The notes under the pieces were generated by a model. It was not told the origin of the DNA and made no database searches. It saw nothing but the letters and a program-made list of their open reading frames with translations. Positions 47,061 through 55,786 of a stretch of 64,000 bases of DNA are shown here, in pieces; positions within the stretch are counted from its first letter, which is position 1, and each line of letters begins with the position of its first letter. The position numbers were made by a program, and so were the translations under genes. Source of the DNA: Flavobacteriaceae bacterium. Lineage in GTDB: Bacteria > Bacteroidota > Bacteroidia > Flavobacteriales > Weeksellaceae. The stretch spans positions 69,582-133,581 of the forward strand of contig JAUNUH010000009.1 in assembly GCA_030538275.1 (NCBI GenBank). The letters are read 5' to 3'.

Positions 47061-48500
47061 ATGTCGCATATTCGTGAACTTACCCCCAAACAAAAGGCGC
47101 TTGAAATCAATTTAGAGCGTAAAATTTATGGAACTTTTGCCGAAATTGGTGCCGGGCAAGAGACAGTTCGATTCTTTTACCGTGCAGGAGGAGCCTCTGG
47201 AACGCTTGCCAAAGCTATGTCTGCATACGATAAAGATTTTTCTGATGCTATTTATGGGCGCGAAGACGATGGTAGATACGTCACAGAAGAAAGACTCACT
47301 AAAATGTTGGATCATGAAATGAAATTAATGATACAGCGACTCGATAAAGAGCAACACGCAGGAAAAGCATTTTTCTGTTATGCCAATACCGTTACTACAA
47401 TTGATTATGCCAAGAAATACAAAGGTCATGGTTGGGTTGGGTTGCGTTTTCAGGCTAGTGCCAATGAGGCCTACAACGACATCATTTTGCATGTGAGGTT
47501 TAATGAAAATTCGGCACAATTGCAGCAAGAAACTTTGGGCGTATTGGGCGTAAACCTCATTTATGGAGCTTATCATTTTACCGATAATCCTAGGGAACTG
47601 ATGGAATCACTTTACGATTCGCTTGACAAAGACCAGATAGAAATTGATATGATTAATTTTTCTGGACCTAGATTTCAATATGTGGATAACCGGCTGATGA
47701 GTCTGCAGCTCCTACGGCATGGAATGACGCAAGCCGTGATGTTCGGGCCAGATGGTTACAATGTATTGCCGGCGGATTTGCTGTATAGAAAAAATATTTT
47801 TGCGGTGAGAGGAAGCTTTAGACCTGTAACCAATGTCAATATAGATATGCAAGAAACTGGTCTAGAAATGTTTAAAAGAGATAATCCAGAGATTAGTGAT
47901 GAAAATATGCAAGTGGTTTTTGAAATTACCTTGACCAACCTCAAACTCGAAGGCGAAATTGATGAAAGAGATTTCTTGAACCGTGCAGATATTCTGTGCC
48001 ATTTGGGGTACCATGTTTTGATTTCGAATTTTCAAGAATATTATAAGCTCATAGATTATTTTTCTGAATATACCCGCAATAGAACCCAAATTGGCTTGAC
48101 TATGGGTGTGAATAATCTGTTGGATGTGTTCAAAGAAGAATATTACTCTGATTTGAGTGGAGGAATAATGGAGGCATTTGGAAAATTATTCAAACGAAAT
48201 GTAAAAGTTTATCTTTACCCATATCTGGATACTGATTCTGGTGAATTATTGAATTCTAATAATTTGAAGGTGAGCGATCACTTGAAAGAATTGTACAAAT
48301 ACTTTAAACACAACAATAGAATTGAAGATATAGAAAATTTCAATCCTGAATATCTTAAAATTCATTCGCGTCAAATTTTAAAGTTAATTAGCGATTGCAA
48401 AACAGGTTGGGAGGATAAGCTGCCTCAAGATGTGGCTTCTATGATTCTGGAAAGAGGATTGTTTGGCTATGATGCAGAAAAATGTAAATTTATTCAATAA
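47061..48500 (+). CDS. Conserved Bacteroidota protein, function unknown
   Basis: A 479-residue soluble protein beginning MSHIRELTPKQKALEINLER with the strongly conserved-looking stretch YGTFAEIGAGQETVRFFYRA and GGASGTLAKAMSAYDK. I recall this family as widespread in Bacteroidota with conflicting automatic annotations (nucleotide adenylyltransferase, receptor), none of which I can support: there is no HxGH nucleotidyltransferase motif, no signal peptide and no barrel. The segment MLDHEMKLMIQRLDKEQ and the late KLISDCKTGWEDKLP are predicted helical. The start is the ATG that begins this conserved N-terminus. Confidence 0.85.
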   Translation: MSHIRELTPKQKALEINLERKIYGTFAEIGAGQETVRFFYRAGGASGTLAKAMSAYDKDFSDAIYGREDDGRYVTEERLTKMLDHEMKLMIQRLDKEQHAGKAFFCYANTVTTIDYAKKYKGHGWVGLRFQASANEAYNDIILHVRFNENSAQLQQETLGVLGVNLIYGAYHFTDNPRELMESLYDSLDKDQIEIDMINFSGPRFQYVDNRLMSLQLLRHGMTQAVMFGPDGYNVLPADLLYRKNIFAVRGSFRPVTNVNIDMQETGLEMFKRDNPEISDENMQVVFEITLTNLKLEGEIDERDFLNRADILCHLGYHVLISNFQEYYKLIDYFSEYTRNRTQIGLTMGVNNLLDVFKEEYYSDLSGGIMEAFGKLFKRNVKVYLYPYLDTDSGELLNSNNLKVSDHLKELYKYFKHNNRIEDIENFNPEYLKIHSRQILKLISDCKTGWEDKLPQDVASMILERGLFGYDAEKCKFIQ

Positions 48501-48605
48501 TTCGTTGAATATTTTTACATTTTAAAGAGAAATGATGAAGGTTGCGGAGAATTTTATATATTATGTTTAAAAATGATTTTTAAATAATTTAAAAAAATTG
48601 GAAAT

Positions 48606-49097
48606 ATGCAAACTCAATTCACATGGAAAAAAGGACTTTTTTCTGATTTATTCCAAATCTACAATAATGATAATCAAATAGGAAAACTGAAGGATAATTC
48701 ATTTTCCCAAGTTGCAAAAGGTGAAATACAACAAAAAGAATATACTTTTAAATCCAAAGGAATTATGAATTATCGAACCGAAATCATAGATAATTCCTCG
48801 AGCCAAATCATTGGAGAAATAAAGTATAATAATTGGATGACCAAAGCCAGCATTGACATAGGGGAATCAAAAGCCCTTTGGCAATATGATAATTTTTGGA
48901 GTACCAAATGGAGTATTACACAATCAGACGGAATTCAAATTCGGTTTTCTGGTTCTTCTTCCAAAGGTGAAATTCAATGTAATAAAGTGGATGAATTGTT
49001 GATTCTAACGGGATTATACGTAATTAATTATCATTGGCAAACTACGCTGGTTGTTATTATCGCAGCTTTGATTCCGATTTATTTAAGTTTATTCTAA
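48606..49097 (+). CDS. Membrane-anchored beta-rich protein, unknown
   Basis: A 163-residue protein. Residues 1-125 are a run of beta strands (FTWKKGLFSDLFQIYNNDNQ, GKLKDNSFSQVAKGEI, YTFKSKGIMNYRTEIID); residues about 130-163 form one C-terminal transmembrane helix (TTLVVIIAALIPIYLSLF). The layout recalls tubby-like or LURP-one-like single-domain barrels, but I see no motif proving it. AT-rich flanks; monocistronic. Confidence 0.6.
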   Translation: MQTQFTWKKGLFSDLFQIYNNDNQIGKLKDNSFSQVAKGEIQQKEYTFKSKGIMNYRTEIIDNSSSQIIGEIKYNNWMTKASIDIGESKALWQYDNFWSTKWSITQSDGIQIRFSGSSSKGEIQCNKVDELLILTGLYVINYHWQTTLVVIIAALIPIYLSLF

Positions 49098-49167
49098 AAT
49101 ATTTATTTTAATCAAAATATTGAAGACAAATTTGTCGATTAATTATTTTGAATTGAATTTCACAACA

Positions 49168-50922
49168 TCAATCTTTGATTTCTTCATTCAGTTGAATTTC
49201 GTATAAATCTCTATACGCACCTTCTACTGCAAGTAGAGATTGATGTGTACCTTTTTGAATAATTTGGCCTTCGTGCAACATTATAATTTTATCTGCATGT
49301 TTGGCCGATGAAATTCGATGTGTGATTATGATGGTTGTTTTCTGTGCAGAAGCTTCACGAATATTTTGTAATATATTTTCTTCAGTTTCTGTATCTACCG
49401 CAGAAAGACTGTCATCAAAAATCAAAATTTTCGGATTTTTAATCAAGGCTCGGGCAATAGAAATTCTCTGTTTTTGCCCGCCAGATAAGGTGACACCGCG
49501 TTCGCCCACTTTGGTCTGATAGCCCTCTTTGAAGTCGATAATATTGTGATGAACATCGGCTTTTTTGGCAAATTCTTGCGTTTTTTCTGGCTCAGCATGA
49601 TCCAAAGCAAATGCAATATTTTCTTCTAAAGTATCAGAGAATAAAAAAGCTTCTTGCGGAACAAATCCAATTTGTGAGCGCAAATCGTTTAAATTAATAT
49701 TTTTCAAAGCTGTGTCATCTAGACGGATTTCGCCTTGACTCGGGTCATATAATCGTATCACCAACTCGGCCAGTGTAGTTTTACCAGAACCTGTCTTGCC
49801 CAATACAGCCAATGTTTGCCCTTGTGGTAAAACAAAACTTAGGTTTTTGAGCGCAGTAATGCCCGTGTTTTCATAAGTGAAACTCACATTGTCAAATTCA
49901 ATTTTCCCTTTAATTTCAAATCGATCACGACTCATGTTGTAAACACTCGGCCCAACCTGCAAAAATTCATTAATCCTTTTCATAGATGCCTCGGCGCGCT
50001 GTACAACCATAGAAATCCAGCCCAAAGATGCGAATGGCCAAATCAACATATTCAAATACATGAAAAATTGAGCTACAGTTCCTATTTCCGTAATTTCACC
50101 TTGAATATACTCTGTTCCACCTGCATACAAAATCAAAATTTGACTAATGCCAATGACCAGCAACATTAATGGAAAAAAGAAAGCCTGAATATTGGCCAAT
50201 GAAATCGATTTTTTCTTATAATCTAATGCCAAACCCGCATAAGAACGCTTAATCCTATTCTCACGATTAAATGACTTAATCACCCGAATTCCAGAAAAAA
50301 TATCTTGAACATAAGACGATAAATTCGACTGTTCTTCTTGTACTTCGCGGCTTTTGATATTGATATGTCTGCTGATAAAATAAATTAAAATAGATAAAAC
50401 AGGTAGCGGTGCTAAAGTATAGAAAGTGAGCGATTTATCAATCAAAATCATCTCTATTACCAAAATAATCGAAAGCGAAATCAAATTGATGGGATACATG
50501 ATTCCTGGACCCAAATACATGCGCACATAGCCTACGTCTTCGCTTATACGATTCATCAAATCACCAATCCGGTTTTTTTTGTAAAATGCTGTATCGAGCT
50601 CTTGATAATGTTGGAAAATTTCATTTTTTAAATCAAATTCTATATGTCGCGAAGCAACAATAATAGTTTGACGTTGAAAAAAGGTTAAAATTCCGCTCAC
50701 AATCGGTAAGGCGATGATCAAAAATCCATAAAATAACAATTGTTTAAAGTCTGCTGCAGAGCTAGAACTGGCCAGAGTTTCATCAATGTAATTTATCGCC
50801 TTGCCTACAAAACGCACCGAATAAACCGAAACTAAATTGGCTGCGATAATAAATAGGGAACCCCAAAATATCAGCCATTTATAACGGAATATGAGTCGAT
50901 TTAGCGTAAAGAGTTCTTTCAT
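49168..50922 (-). CDS. ABC exporter, fused permease and ATPase
   Basis: A 584-residue half-transporter of the MsbA/multidrug type. Six membrane helices occupy residues 15-300; the nucleotide-binding domain has Walker A GKTGSGKTT (about 370), Q-loop GFVPQEAFLFSDT, signature LSGGQKQR, Walker B ILIFDDSLSAVD and His-switch THR. It works as a dimer in the inner membrane; the substrate (lipid, drug or peptide) is unknown. Monocistronic; downstream is the AT-rich gap before the gene at 48606. Confidence 0.94.
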   Translation of the reverse strand: MKELFTLNRLIFRYKWLIFWGSLFIIAANLVSVYSVRFVGKAINYIDETLASSSSAADFKQLLFYGFLIIALPIVSGILTFFQRQTIIVASRHIEFDLKNEIFQHYQELDTAFYKKNRIGDLMNRISEDVGYVRMYLGPGIMYPINLISLSIILVIEMILIDKSLTFYTLAPLPVLSILIYFISRHINIKSREVQEEQSNLSSYVQDIFSGIRVIKSFNRENRIKRSYAGLALDYKKKSISLANIQAFFFPLMLLVIGISQILILYAGGTEYIQGEITEIGTVAQFFMYLNMLIWPFASLGWISMVVQRAEASMKRINEFLQVGPSVYNMSRDRFEIKGKIEFDNVSFTYENTGITALKNLSFVLPQGQTLAVLGKTGSGKTTLAELVIRLYDPSQGEIRLDDTALKNINLNDLRSQIGFVPQEAFLFSDTLEENIAFALDHAEPEKTQEFAKKADVHHNIIDFKEGYQTKVGERGVTLSGGQKQRISIARALIKNPKILIFDDSLSAVDTETEENILQNIREASAQKTTIIITHRISSAKHADKIIMLHEGQIIQKGTHQSLLAVEGAYRDLYEIQLNEEIKD

Positions 50923-50959
50923 CGGATTTGCAAATGTAGCGAATTTAGAAATTAGGAGA

Positions 50960-51065
50960 AAGACTCATGACACAAGATTTGAGACTGAAGACGCAAGACT
51001 GAAGACGCAAGATTCTAGTCTATTACTTTGAAACTGGAAACTGAACACTATCTACTGTCTATTGA
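50960..51065. repeat. Degenerate short tandem tract with 14-bp repeat
   Basis: GACTGAAGACGCAA occurs twice in direct tandem (50983-50996, 50997-51010). Before it stands GACACAAGATTTGA; after it GAAACTGGAAACTGAACAC and TCTACTGTCTATTGACG look like drifted copies of similar words. Related to the 14-bp repeat at 2061-2088. It occupies the divergent space between the ABC exporter and the FUSC gene. Confidence 0.6.
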
Positions 51066-51080
51066 CGTAGGAATATTAAT

Positions 51081-51088
51081 TATTTTTG
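51081..51088 (+). promoter_or_regulatory. -7 box upstream of the FUSC gene
   Basis: TATTTTTG, an exact TAnnTTTG match, 12 nt before the ATG at 51101. Confidence 0.45.
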
Positions 51089-51100
51089 CAGTTCCAAATC

Positions 51101-52186
51101 ATGCATACAAAAAAACAATCTCCCAATGTAAGAGCTCGAATAAAGTCTCTTATGCAAATAAAAGAAACCGAAAGGTTGTGGCATTTTCCCGTGATTGCAG
51201 GGCTTTGCGTGGGTGTTTGTTTATTGATTGGTTGGTATTTTGATATGCCCAATTTTGGAAAACTTTCCAGCTTAGGCGCGATGGTAATTCTGTATCTTAC
51301 CCCAGCACCGCTGGCCAATCGCATGGTGCAGATGGCTGTTTGTGCCTTCGGGTTAATATTTGCTTTTGCATCGGGTATTGTTTTTAGTTTTCATCCGTTG
51401 GCATCGGCCTTTTCGATATTTTTTGTCGCGTTTTTGGCCAATTTTGTCACTTCTTATTTCGAAACACCTGCACCAGGCAGATTTTTCTTTATTATGCTGG
51501 TGGCGATTGCCAGTTCTATGCCTTTTGATGTTTATAAAATCCCCACCAATGTGGGTTTGGTAGCTATGGGCGCCCTGCTTGCTGTAATTTTGGCATTTTT
51601 ATATTCTGTGTTTATTGCACGAAACATTCGACTTCCTCGACAAGCGAAAAAGAGTAATAGAAGAGGATATACGCACGTGATAGAATCCTTGATTATCGGA
51701 TTGTTTTTAGGCGGTTCTATTTTGATAGGTCATGCTTTTAAGCTGGATACGCCGTACTGGATTACGGTTTCGGCGGCTGCCATAATTCAGGGAAGAGACT
51801 TTTTACATATGCGCGAACGAAATATACAACGTATTACAGGTACTTTTGTAGGCATTGGATTGACCTGGCTTATCTTTCTTACCCAACCCAATTTGTTGGT
51901 AATTGTATTGTTGATAACCCTTTTGCAATTTATTGTAGAAATGCTGGTGGTACGCAATTATGGTATTGCAGCGGTTTTCATAACGCCATTAACCATTTTG
52001 CTGGCCGAAATGGACAGCCCAAATTTGGTCGATACAACGTATTTGATGAGCACACGTTTAATTGATACCATTATTGGCAGTTTGATTGGACTTCTGGCCG
52101 GACTGATTTTGCATCAACAATCAATAATTCAACAATTAGAAAAACAGTTTCGTGAGGCCTATTTCAAATGGAGTGGGAAGATTTAA
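51101..52186 (+). CDS. FUSC-family membrane protein
   Basis: A 361-residue integral membrane protein with about ten hydrophobic helices in two blocks (residues 25-185 and 205-340), as in FUSC-type/aromatic-acid exporter-like proteins. The central block contains TPYWITVSAAAIIQGRDFLH followed by RNIQRITGTFVGIGL, the characteristic second-half motif of the family. Proposed role: efflux of small organic acids or other compounds; substrate unknown. The ATG at 51101 is used rather than an upstream in-frame TTG at 51086, which lies inside the -7 box. Confidence 0.85.
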   Translation: MHTKKQSPNVRARIKSLMQIKETERLWHFPVIAGLCVGVCLLIGWYFDMPNFGKLSSLGAMVILYLTPAPLANRMVQMAVCAFGLIFAFASGIVFSFHPLASAFSIFFVAFLANFVTSYFETPAPGRFFFIMLVAIASSMPFDVYKIPTNVGLVAMGALLAVILAFLYSVFIARNIRLPRQAKKSNRRGYTHVIESLIIGLFLGGSILIGHAFKLDTPYWITVSAAAIIQGRDFLHMRERNIQRITGTFVGIGLTWLIFLTQPNLLVIVLLITLLQFIVEMLVVRNYGIAAVFITPLTILLAEMDSPNLVDTTYLMSTRLIDTIIGSLIGLLAGLILHQQSIIQQLEKQFREAYFKWSGKI

Positions 52187-52216
52187 AGTTGCAAAATAAT
52201 TGTCAAACATAAAAAA

Positions 52217-52237
52217 AACCGCCATTTTCTGGCGGTT
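52217..52237 (-). terminator. Terminator between FUSC and blaR1-like genes
   Basis: 8-bp stem AACCGCCA/TGGCGGTT with 5-nt loop; on the minus strand it is followed by eight T residues, so it ends the BlaR1-like transcript and lies between convergent genes. Confidence 0.85.
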
Positions 52238-52254
52238 CCGAGGCGAAATTTGAT

Positions 52255-54063
52255 TTATTTAGTTGTAATTTTAATTTTAGCCTTGCTATTACTGTTGTGT
52301 GTTTGCGTATCCAGTGAAATATTTTTGATACGGTTCATATCTATTTGTTCCAGTTGAGCACGGGTTGATTTTTTGCCATTAATATAAATATTCAGGTCTT
52401 TGGGGTTTACCCGAGTTGTAATTTTACCTTTTCCATCATATTCCAAGCTGAATTCTGCATCATTATCAAAATGTAGTTTTATTTTTCCTTTTCCGGTTTG
52501 GGAAACGGCTGGTGGCGTGGGAGGTGTAGGCGGAGTTGGGATTTTTGAGGAATTTTCACCAAAAAATTCTGGCATTCTCGGCATTTCTGGCATTTGAGGT
52601 AAAGGTGGAAAGTCGAATTCTTTCATGTTTTCAAAATCCAAATTATAATCATTTGAATGCAATTTTTGTACAATTTCTCCCAGATATTCTTGATATTCAG
52701 GAGAATTAAAATACTTTAATCTATTCGAAAGATCTTTTTGAATTTTCTTCCACTCAGGTGAATTAAATCTGTGCGAAATAGAATCTAATCTTTTATTCGA
52801 AAAGCCCTGTAAATGATCAGGAAAAAATTTAAATTCTTTTATTGAATTTACCTTATTTTCAACTTCTTTATGTAATTCTTCTATTTCTTTCAATTTTTCT
52901 ATGGTTTGTTCTTTGGAAATTTTGCTTTTATTAGCTGCAATGGATTCGATTTCCCTTTTTTTGCTTTCAATTTCTGAAGCTAAATTTTCAATCTCAGATT
53001 TGGTTTCTTCAATCTTGAGTTTCCTTTTTTCTATTTTTTCTGATTCACGTTCAATTTCTGCTAATTGCCTTTCAAGAACTCTTTTTTGTCGTATTAATTT
53101 TTCTTTAATCGTGTCATTTTCTAACTGATTTTCATGTGCAATTTGAAACTGTTGATTGATTTGTTCAATCTTTTCATTTTCAGCCTTAATTTCTTGATTT
53201 TTGGCTTGAACCAAATACGCAAAAGTCAAGAGAAAGAGTAGGGGCAACGCCCAAATTCTACGAGCATAACTAAATCGGGTGTGGTGTTTTTTGGTAATCA
53301 TTTCTAGTCTTTTTTTAATGGTGGAACTGAAAAACGGACTGATTCCGTCGATTTTTTGATGATAAAATTGTTGTGTAAGCAGCATTTCGGCAAAGGCAGC
53401 GGCATCTTTGTTTTCTATGGCTTTTTCGTCGGCCAAATATTCATGCAGCAAAATCACTTCGCGTTGAATCAGATAAAAGATAGGATTGAACCAGAAAATG
53501 GATTTAATTACCTGCAACAAAATTCGGTCGAGCGTATGCCTTTGCGTAATATGCGCCAATTCATGTTTGAAGATTTTTTCACCCTGCACACTGGTGAAAT
53601 CTATTTGTTGATTCCAGAATAAATTTTTGAGAAAGGTAAATGGAGCAAATTCCAAATCCGTCATTATTAAGGTGAAGTCAGTATGTTTTTCTGACGTAAA
53701 TTTTCGTTTAAAATGTTGAATTTTAATTACTGCGAGCAAGAATCTAATCATTAAAATGAAGGAAACTGAAGCTGTTAAAATCCCAAAAATCACCCATTCA
53801 GAAATAGAATTTTGCGCTGTTGAAACGCTGATTTCCGAGCCGTTTACAAACGAAATAAATTCATAAATACCTTGATGATTGGGTTGAATGCTAAACCAAT
53901 TGACCTTGATTAACGGCAAGAAAATACTCAGAATCGCTGACGAAAGCAGATAAAAGCGATTATAATGATGAAATTCTTTACCTTCTAGAAATAACTTATA
54001 ATACATCCAGAAAATCACTGAAATGAAAATCATTTTTCCCAAATAAATGAATAATGCCTCCAT
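52255..54063 (-). CDS. BlaR1-like M56 membrane metallopeptidase
   Basis: A 602-residue sensor-protease of the M56 family, which cleaves a BlaI-type repressor after a signal. N-terminal membrane helices (residues 5-25, 38-55, 90-115 and about 275-293) surround the zinc motif HELAH (167-171). The C-terminal half is not a penicillin-binding domain: it is a long charged coiled coil (about 295-400, rich in Glu, Lys, Ile), then a Pro/Met-rich linker (MPEMPRMPEF, PTPPTPPTPP) and a small beta-rich tail. The signal sensed is therefore probably not a beta-lactam by the classical route. Encoded 1 bp after the BlaI-like repressor. Confidence 0.9.
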   Translation of the reverse strand: MEALFIYLGKMIFISVIFWMYYKLFLEGKEFHHYNRFYLLSSAILSIFLPLIKVNWFSIQPNHQGIYEFISFVNGSEISVSTAQNSISEWVIFGILTASVSFILMIRFLLAVIKIQHFKRKFTSEKHTDFTLIMTDLEFAPFTFLKNLFWNQQIDFTSVQGEKIFKHELAHITQRHTLDRILLQVIKSIFWFNPIFYLIQREVILLHEYLADEKAIENKDAAAFAEMLLTQQFYHQKIDGISPFFSSTIKKRLEMITKKHHTRFSYARRIWALPLLFLLTFAYLVQAKNQEIKAENEKIEQINQQFQIAHENQLENDTIKEKLIRQKRVLERQLAEIERESEKIEKRKLKIEETKSEIENLASEIESKKREIESIAANKSKISKEQTIEKLKEIEELHKEVENKVNSIKEFKFFPDHLQGFSNKRLDSISHRFNSPEWKKIQKDLSNRLKYFNSPEYQEYLGEIVQKLHSNDYNLDFENMKEFDFPPLPQMPEMPRMPEFFGENSSKIPTPPTPPTPPAVSQTGKGKIKLHFDNDAEFSLEYDGKGKITTRVNPKDLNIYINGKKSTRAQLEQIDMNRIKNISLDTQTHNSNSKAKIKITTK

Positions 54064-54064
54064 G

Positions 54065-54421
54065 TTATTTCTTTTTAAGTTCGTTCAATAATAACTCCAA
54101 GTCTTTGATGGACAGCTTATCGCGTTCTACAAAAAATGAAACAGCTTCTTTGTACGATCCATCAAAATAATCTCCAATAATTTCTTTTAATGTTCCGTTA
54201 GAATATTCTTCTTTACTCATTAAAGCAAAATATTGGTGCTGCCTTCCATACACCTCATAATCAGCAAATTTTTTATCCACCAAAATCCTCAAAATCGTGG
54301 CAACGGTATTGGAATGAGGCTTGGGCTCGGGAATTTCGTCCAGGATTTCTTTCAAAAATCCTTTACCAATCTTCCATAAAATCTGCATGATTTGCTCCTC
54401 GGCATTCGTAAGTGTTTTCAT
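54065..54421 (-). CDS. BlaI/MecI/CopY-family repressor
   Basis: A 118-residue winged-helix repressor: LTNAEEQIMQILWKIGKG and SNTVATILRILVDKKFADYE cover the DNA-binding domain; the C-terminal helices (SYKEAVSFFVERDKLSIKDL) dimerise. It is released by proteolysis by its partner, the BlaR1-like protease encoded just downstream. The ATG at 54421 is used; the preceding TTG would add one residue. Three palindromic boxes and a strong promoter lie directly upstream, so autorepression is likely. Confidence 0.94.
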   Translation of the reverse strand: MKTLTNAEEQIMQILWKIGKGFLKEILDEIPEPKPHSNTVATILRILVDKKFADYEVYGRQHQYFALMSKEEYSNGTLKEIIGDYFDGSYKEAVSFFVERDKLSIKDLELLLNELKKK

Positions 54422-54423
54422 CA

Positions 54424-54485
54424 ACTAAATCTTTAGTGATACAAATGTAAAACTAAATATTTAATTATACAACTAATAAATTAGT
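54424..54485 (-). promoter_or_regulatory. blaI promoter with three palindromic operator boxes
   Basis: Promoter on the minus strand: -33 TTG (54470-54472), 20-nt spacer, -7 TACATTTG (54442-54449). Boxes: ACTAAATCTTTAGT (54424-54437), ACTAAATATTTAAT (54452-54465, one change) and ACTAATAAATTAGT (54472-54485). The first covers the predicted transcription start and leader, the second lies between -33 and -7, the third abuts -33. This is a classic repressor layout; the natural ligand is most likely the BlaI-like protein itself. Confidence 0.72.
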
Positions 54486-54589
54486 TTAATTAAAAAAAAA
54501 TTAATCCGGTTGGGTTTTGAACATCAGCATAGAATTCATCATTCAATAATATTTCTGAAAAATCAATTTATATCTGCTAATTTGAGTTT

Positions 54590-54610
54590 TGTGTTACAAA
54601 TGTGTTACAA
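54590..54610. repeat. Short direct repeat near tRNA-Val
   Basis: TGTGTTACAAA followed directly by TGTGTTACAA (54590-54600, 54601-54610). It lies in a 260-bp AT-rich stretch (54486-54745) between the blaI promoter and the tRNA terminator in which no gene is recognisable. Confidence 0.45.
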
Positions 54611-54745
54611 TGATTAAAAGCCAAAGTTTTCAATACAGATGAAGTCTTTGCCTTTTACATACATATAATTTTGGGTACAATTTGGTTGCAGTAATCAACA
54701 ACAATTAACGAATATCGTTCAAATTAAATTTTTCTTAGAAATGAA

Positions 54746-54770
54746 AAAACCCGCTGTTTATGCGGGTTTT
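54746..54770 (-). terminator. Terminator after tRNA-Val
   Basis: 9-bp stem AAAACCCGC/GCGGGTTTT with a 7-nt loop; T run on the minus strand; 3 nt past the tRNA 3' end. Confidence 0.85.
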
Positions 54771-54773
54771 GTG

Positions 54774-54851
54774 TGGTGGGAGCAGAGGGATTCGAACCCC
54801 CGACCCTCTGCTTGTAAGGCAGATGCTCTGAACCAACTGAGCTATGCTCCC
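54774..54851 (-). tRNA. tRNA-Val (anticodon TAC)
   Basis: A full cloverleaf on the minus strand: acceptor GGGAGCA/TGCTCCC, D arm GCTC-GAGC, anticodon stem TCTGC/GCAGA with loop CTTACAA (anticodon TAC reads GTA), T arm GGGGG/CCCTC around TTCGAAT, discriminator A and genomically encoded CCA (54774-54776). All stems pair, with one G-T pair in the T arm. Confidence 0.97.
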
Positions 54852-54907
54852 TTCAAATTTGGTCTGCAAATATACATTCATTTTTTAATTTACAAAATAT
54901 TTTTAAA

Positions 54908-55756
54908 TTATTTTAATCGAAACGATGAATTTATAGCATCAAACTGGGTATAATTTCCGCTTCGATTTTGATATAATATATGATCAACGGCAGTGTCTAT
55001 CAAATTATGAGCGTTTAATTCAGCCATATAACTGCCATAAAAATCCCAAAAAAAACCACGTTTCAAATGTGATGTTTTTTCCAAACCAGATGTTAATACC
55101 CCAATGCGATGTATCAAATAATCTCTTTCACTACGGTCATTTACACCCTTGGAATTCGACCGTAATTCATAAGAAACCAATTCAAAATTATTATCACCAG
55201 TATTTATCAAGGCGAGATCTGCATGTTCAGACAATTCAAATGGCAAGTTTTTGTTGTTTAATAATCGTTTGATAAAGACCAAATTCTCCTTCGCAACAGG
55301 ATTTCGAGGCTCTACAATCACACTTACAATAAACGGCATTACAGATTTGATTCGATCTTTGTCATATTGTATTCGCGCCAAATAATTATGCAGTTCAAAC
55401 TTATTAGGATATAATTGTAATAATCCCGTAAGCTCACGCGTACTCTCGTCTGTACTTCCAATATGTTGTAGGGCCAATGCTTTTTGCAAGCGTACATGAT
55501 AAGAGTAGGGAAATTTGCGGCCTGCCATTTCTATCACCGACAAGGCTTGCCGATGATTGTTTTTTCTGTGATATACGGCTTGGCAATAGAGAAATGTTTG
55601 TTCATTCATTACCGTTCGCCAATGTAATTTATCACAATATTCTTTGCCCTTCTCCAATTTTTCGGGCGTTAAATCAAATACGGGTTCTTGCGCCTTCAAA
55701 TACAAGGGAATCAACACTATCAGAATTTTAAGTATATAAAAATATGGGGTTTTCAC
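54908..55756 (-). CDS. Secreted TPR-like protein, unknown function
   Basis: A 282-residue exported protein with signal peptide MKTPYFYILKILIVLIPLYL ending LKAQ. Residues 50-160 are helical repeats of TPR type (TFLYCQAVYHRKNNHRQALS, YHVRLQKALALQHIGSTDES, FELHNYLARIQYDKDR). The rest has no recognisable motif. It lies 30 bp downstream of lptG on the same strand and is probably co-transcribed, so a role at the cell envelope is plausible. Confidence 0.65.
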   Translation of the reverse strand: MKTPYFYILKILIVLIPLYLKAQEPVFDLTPEKLEKGKEYCDKLHWRTVMNEQTFLYCQAVYHRKNNHRQALSVIEMAGRKFPYSYHVRLQKALALQHIGSTDESTRELTGLLQLYPNKFELHNYLARIQYDKDRIKSVMPFIVSVIVEPRNPVAKENLVFIKRLLNNKNLPFELSEHADLALINTGDNNFELVSYELRSNSKGVNDRSERDYLIHRIGVLTSGLEKTSHLKRGFFWDFYGSYMAELNAHNLIDTAVDHILYQNRSGNYTQFDAINSSFRLK

Positions 55757-55786
55757 AGAGGAATTCTGTACAAATTAAAAGCCAAA

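Noticed and set aside
54440..54449. TACAAATGTA dyad upstream of blaI as a classical BlaI operator
   Set aside because: It matches the textbook TACA-NN-TGTA core, but it coincides with the -7 box TACATTTG and is not repeated, whereas the ACTAA palindromes occur three times around the promoter.
54741..54953. 70-codon frame starting MKKPAVYAGFVWWEQRDSNP
   Set aside because: It is the antisense of tRNA-Val and its terminator, a well-known false frame.
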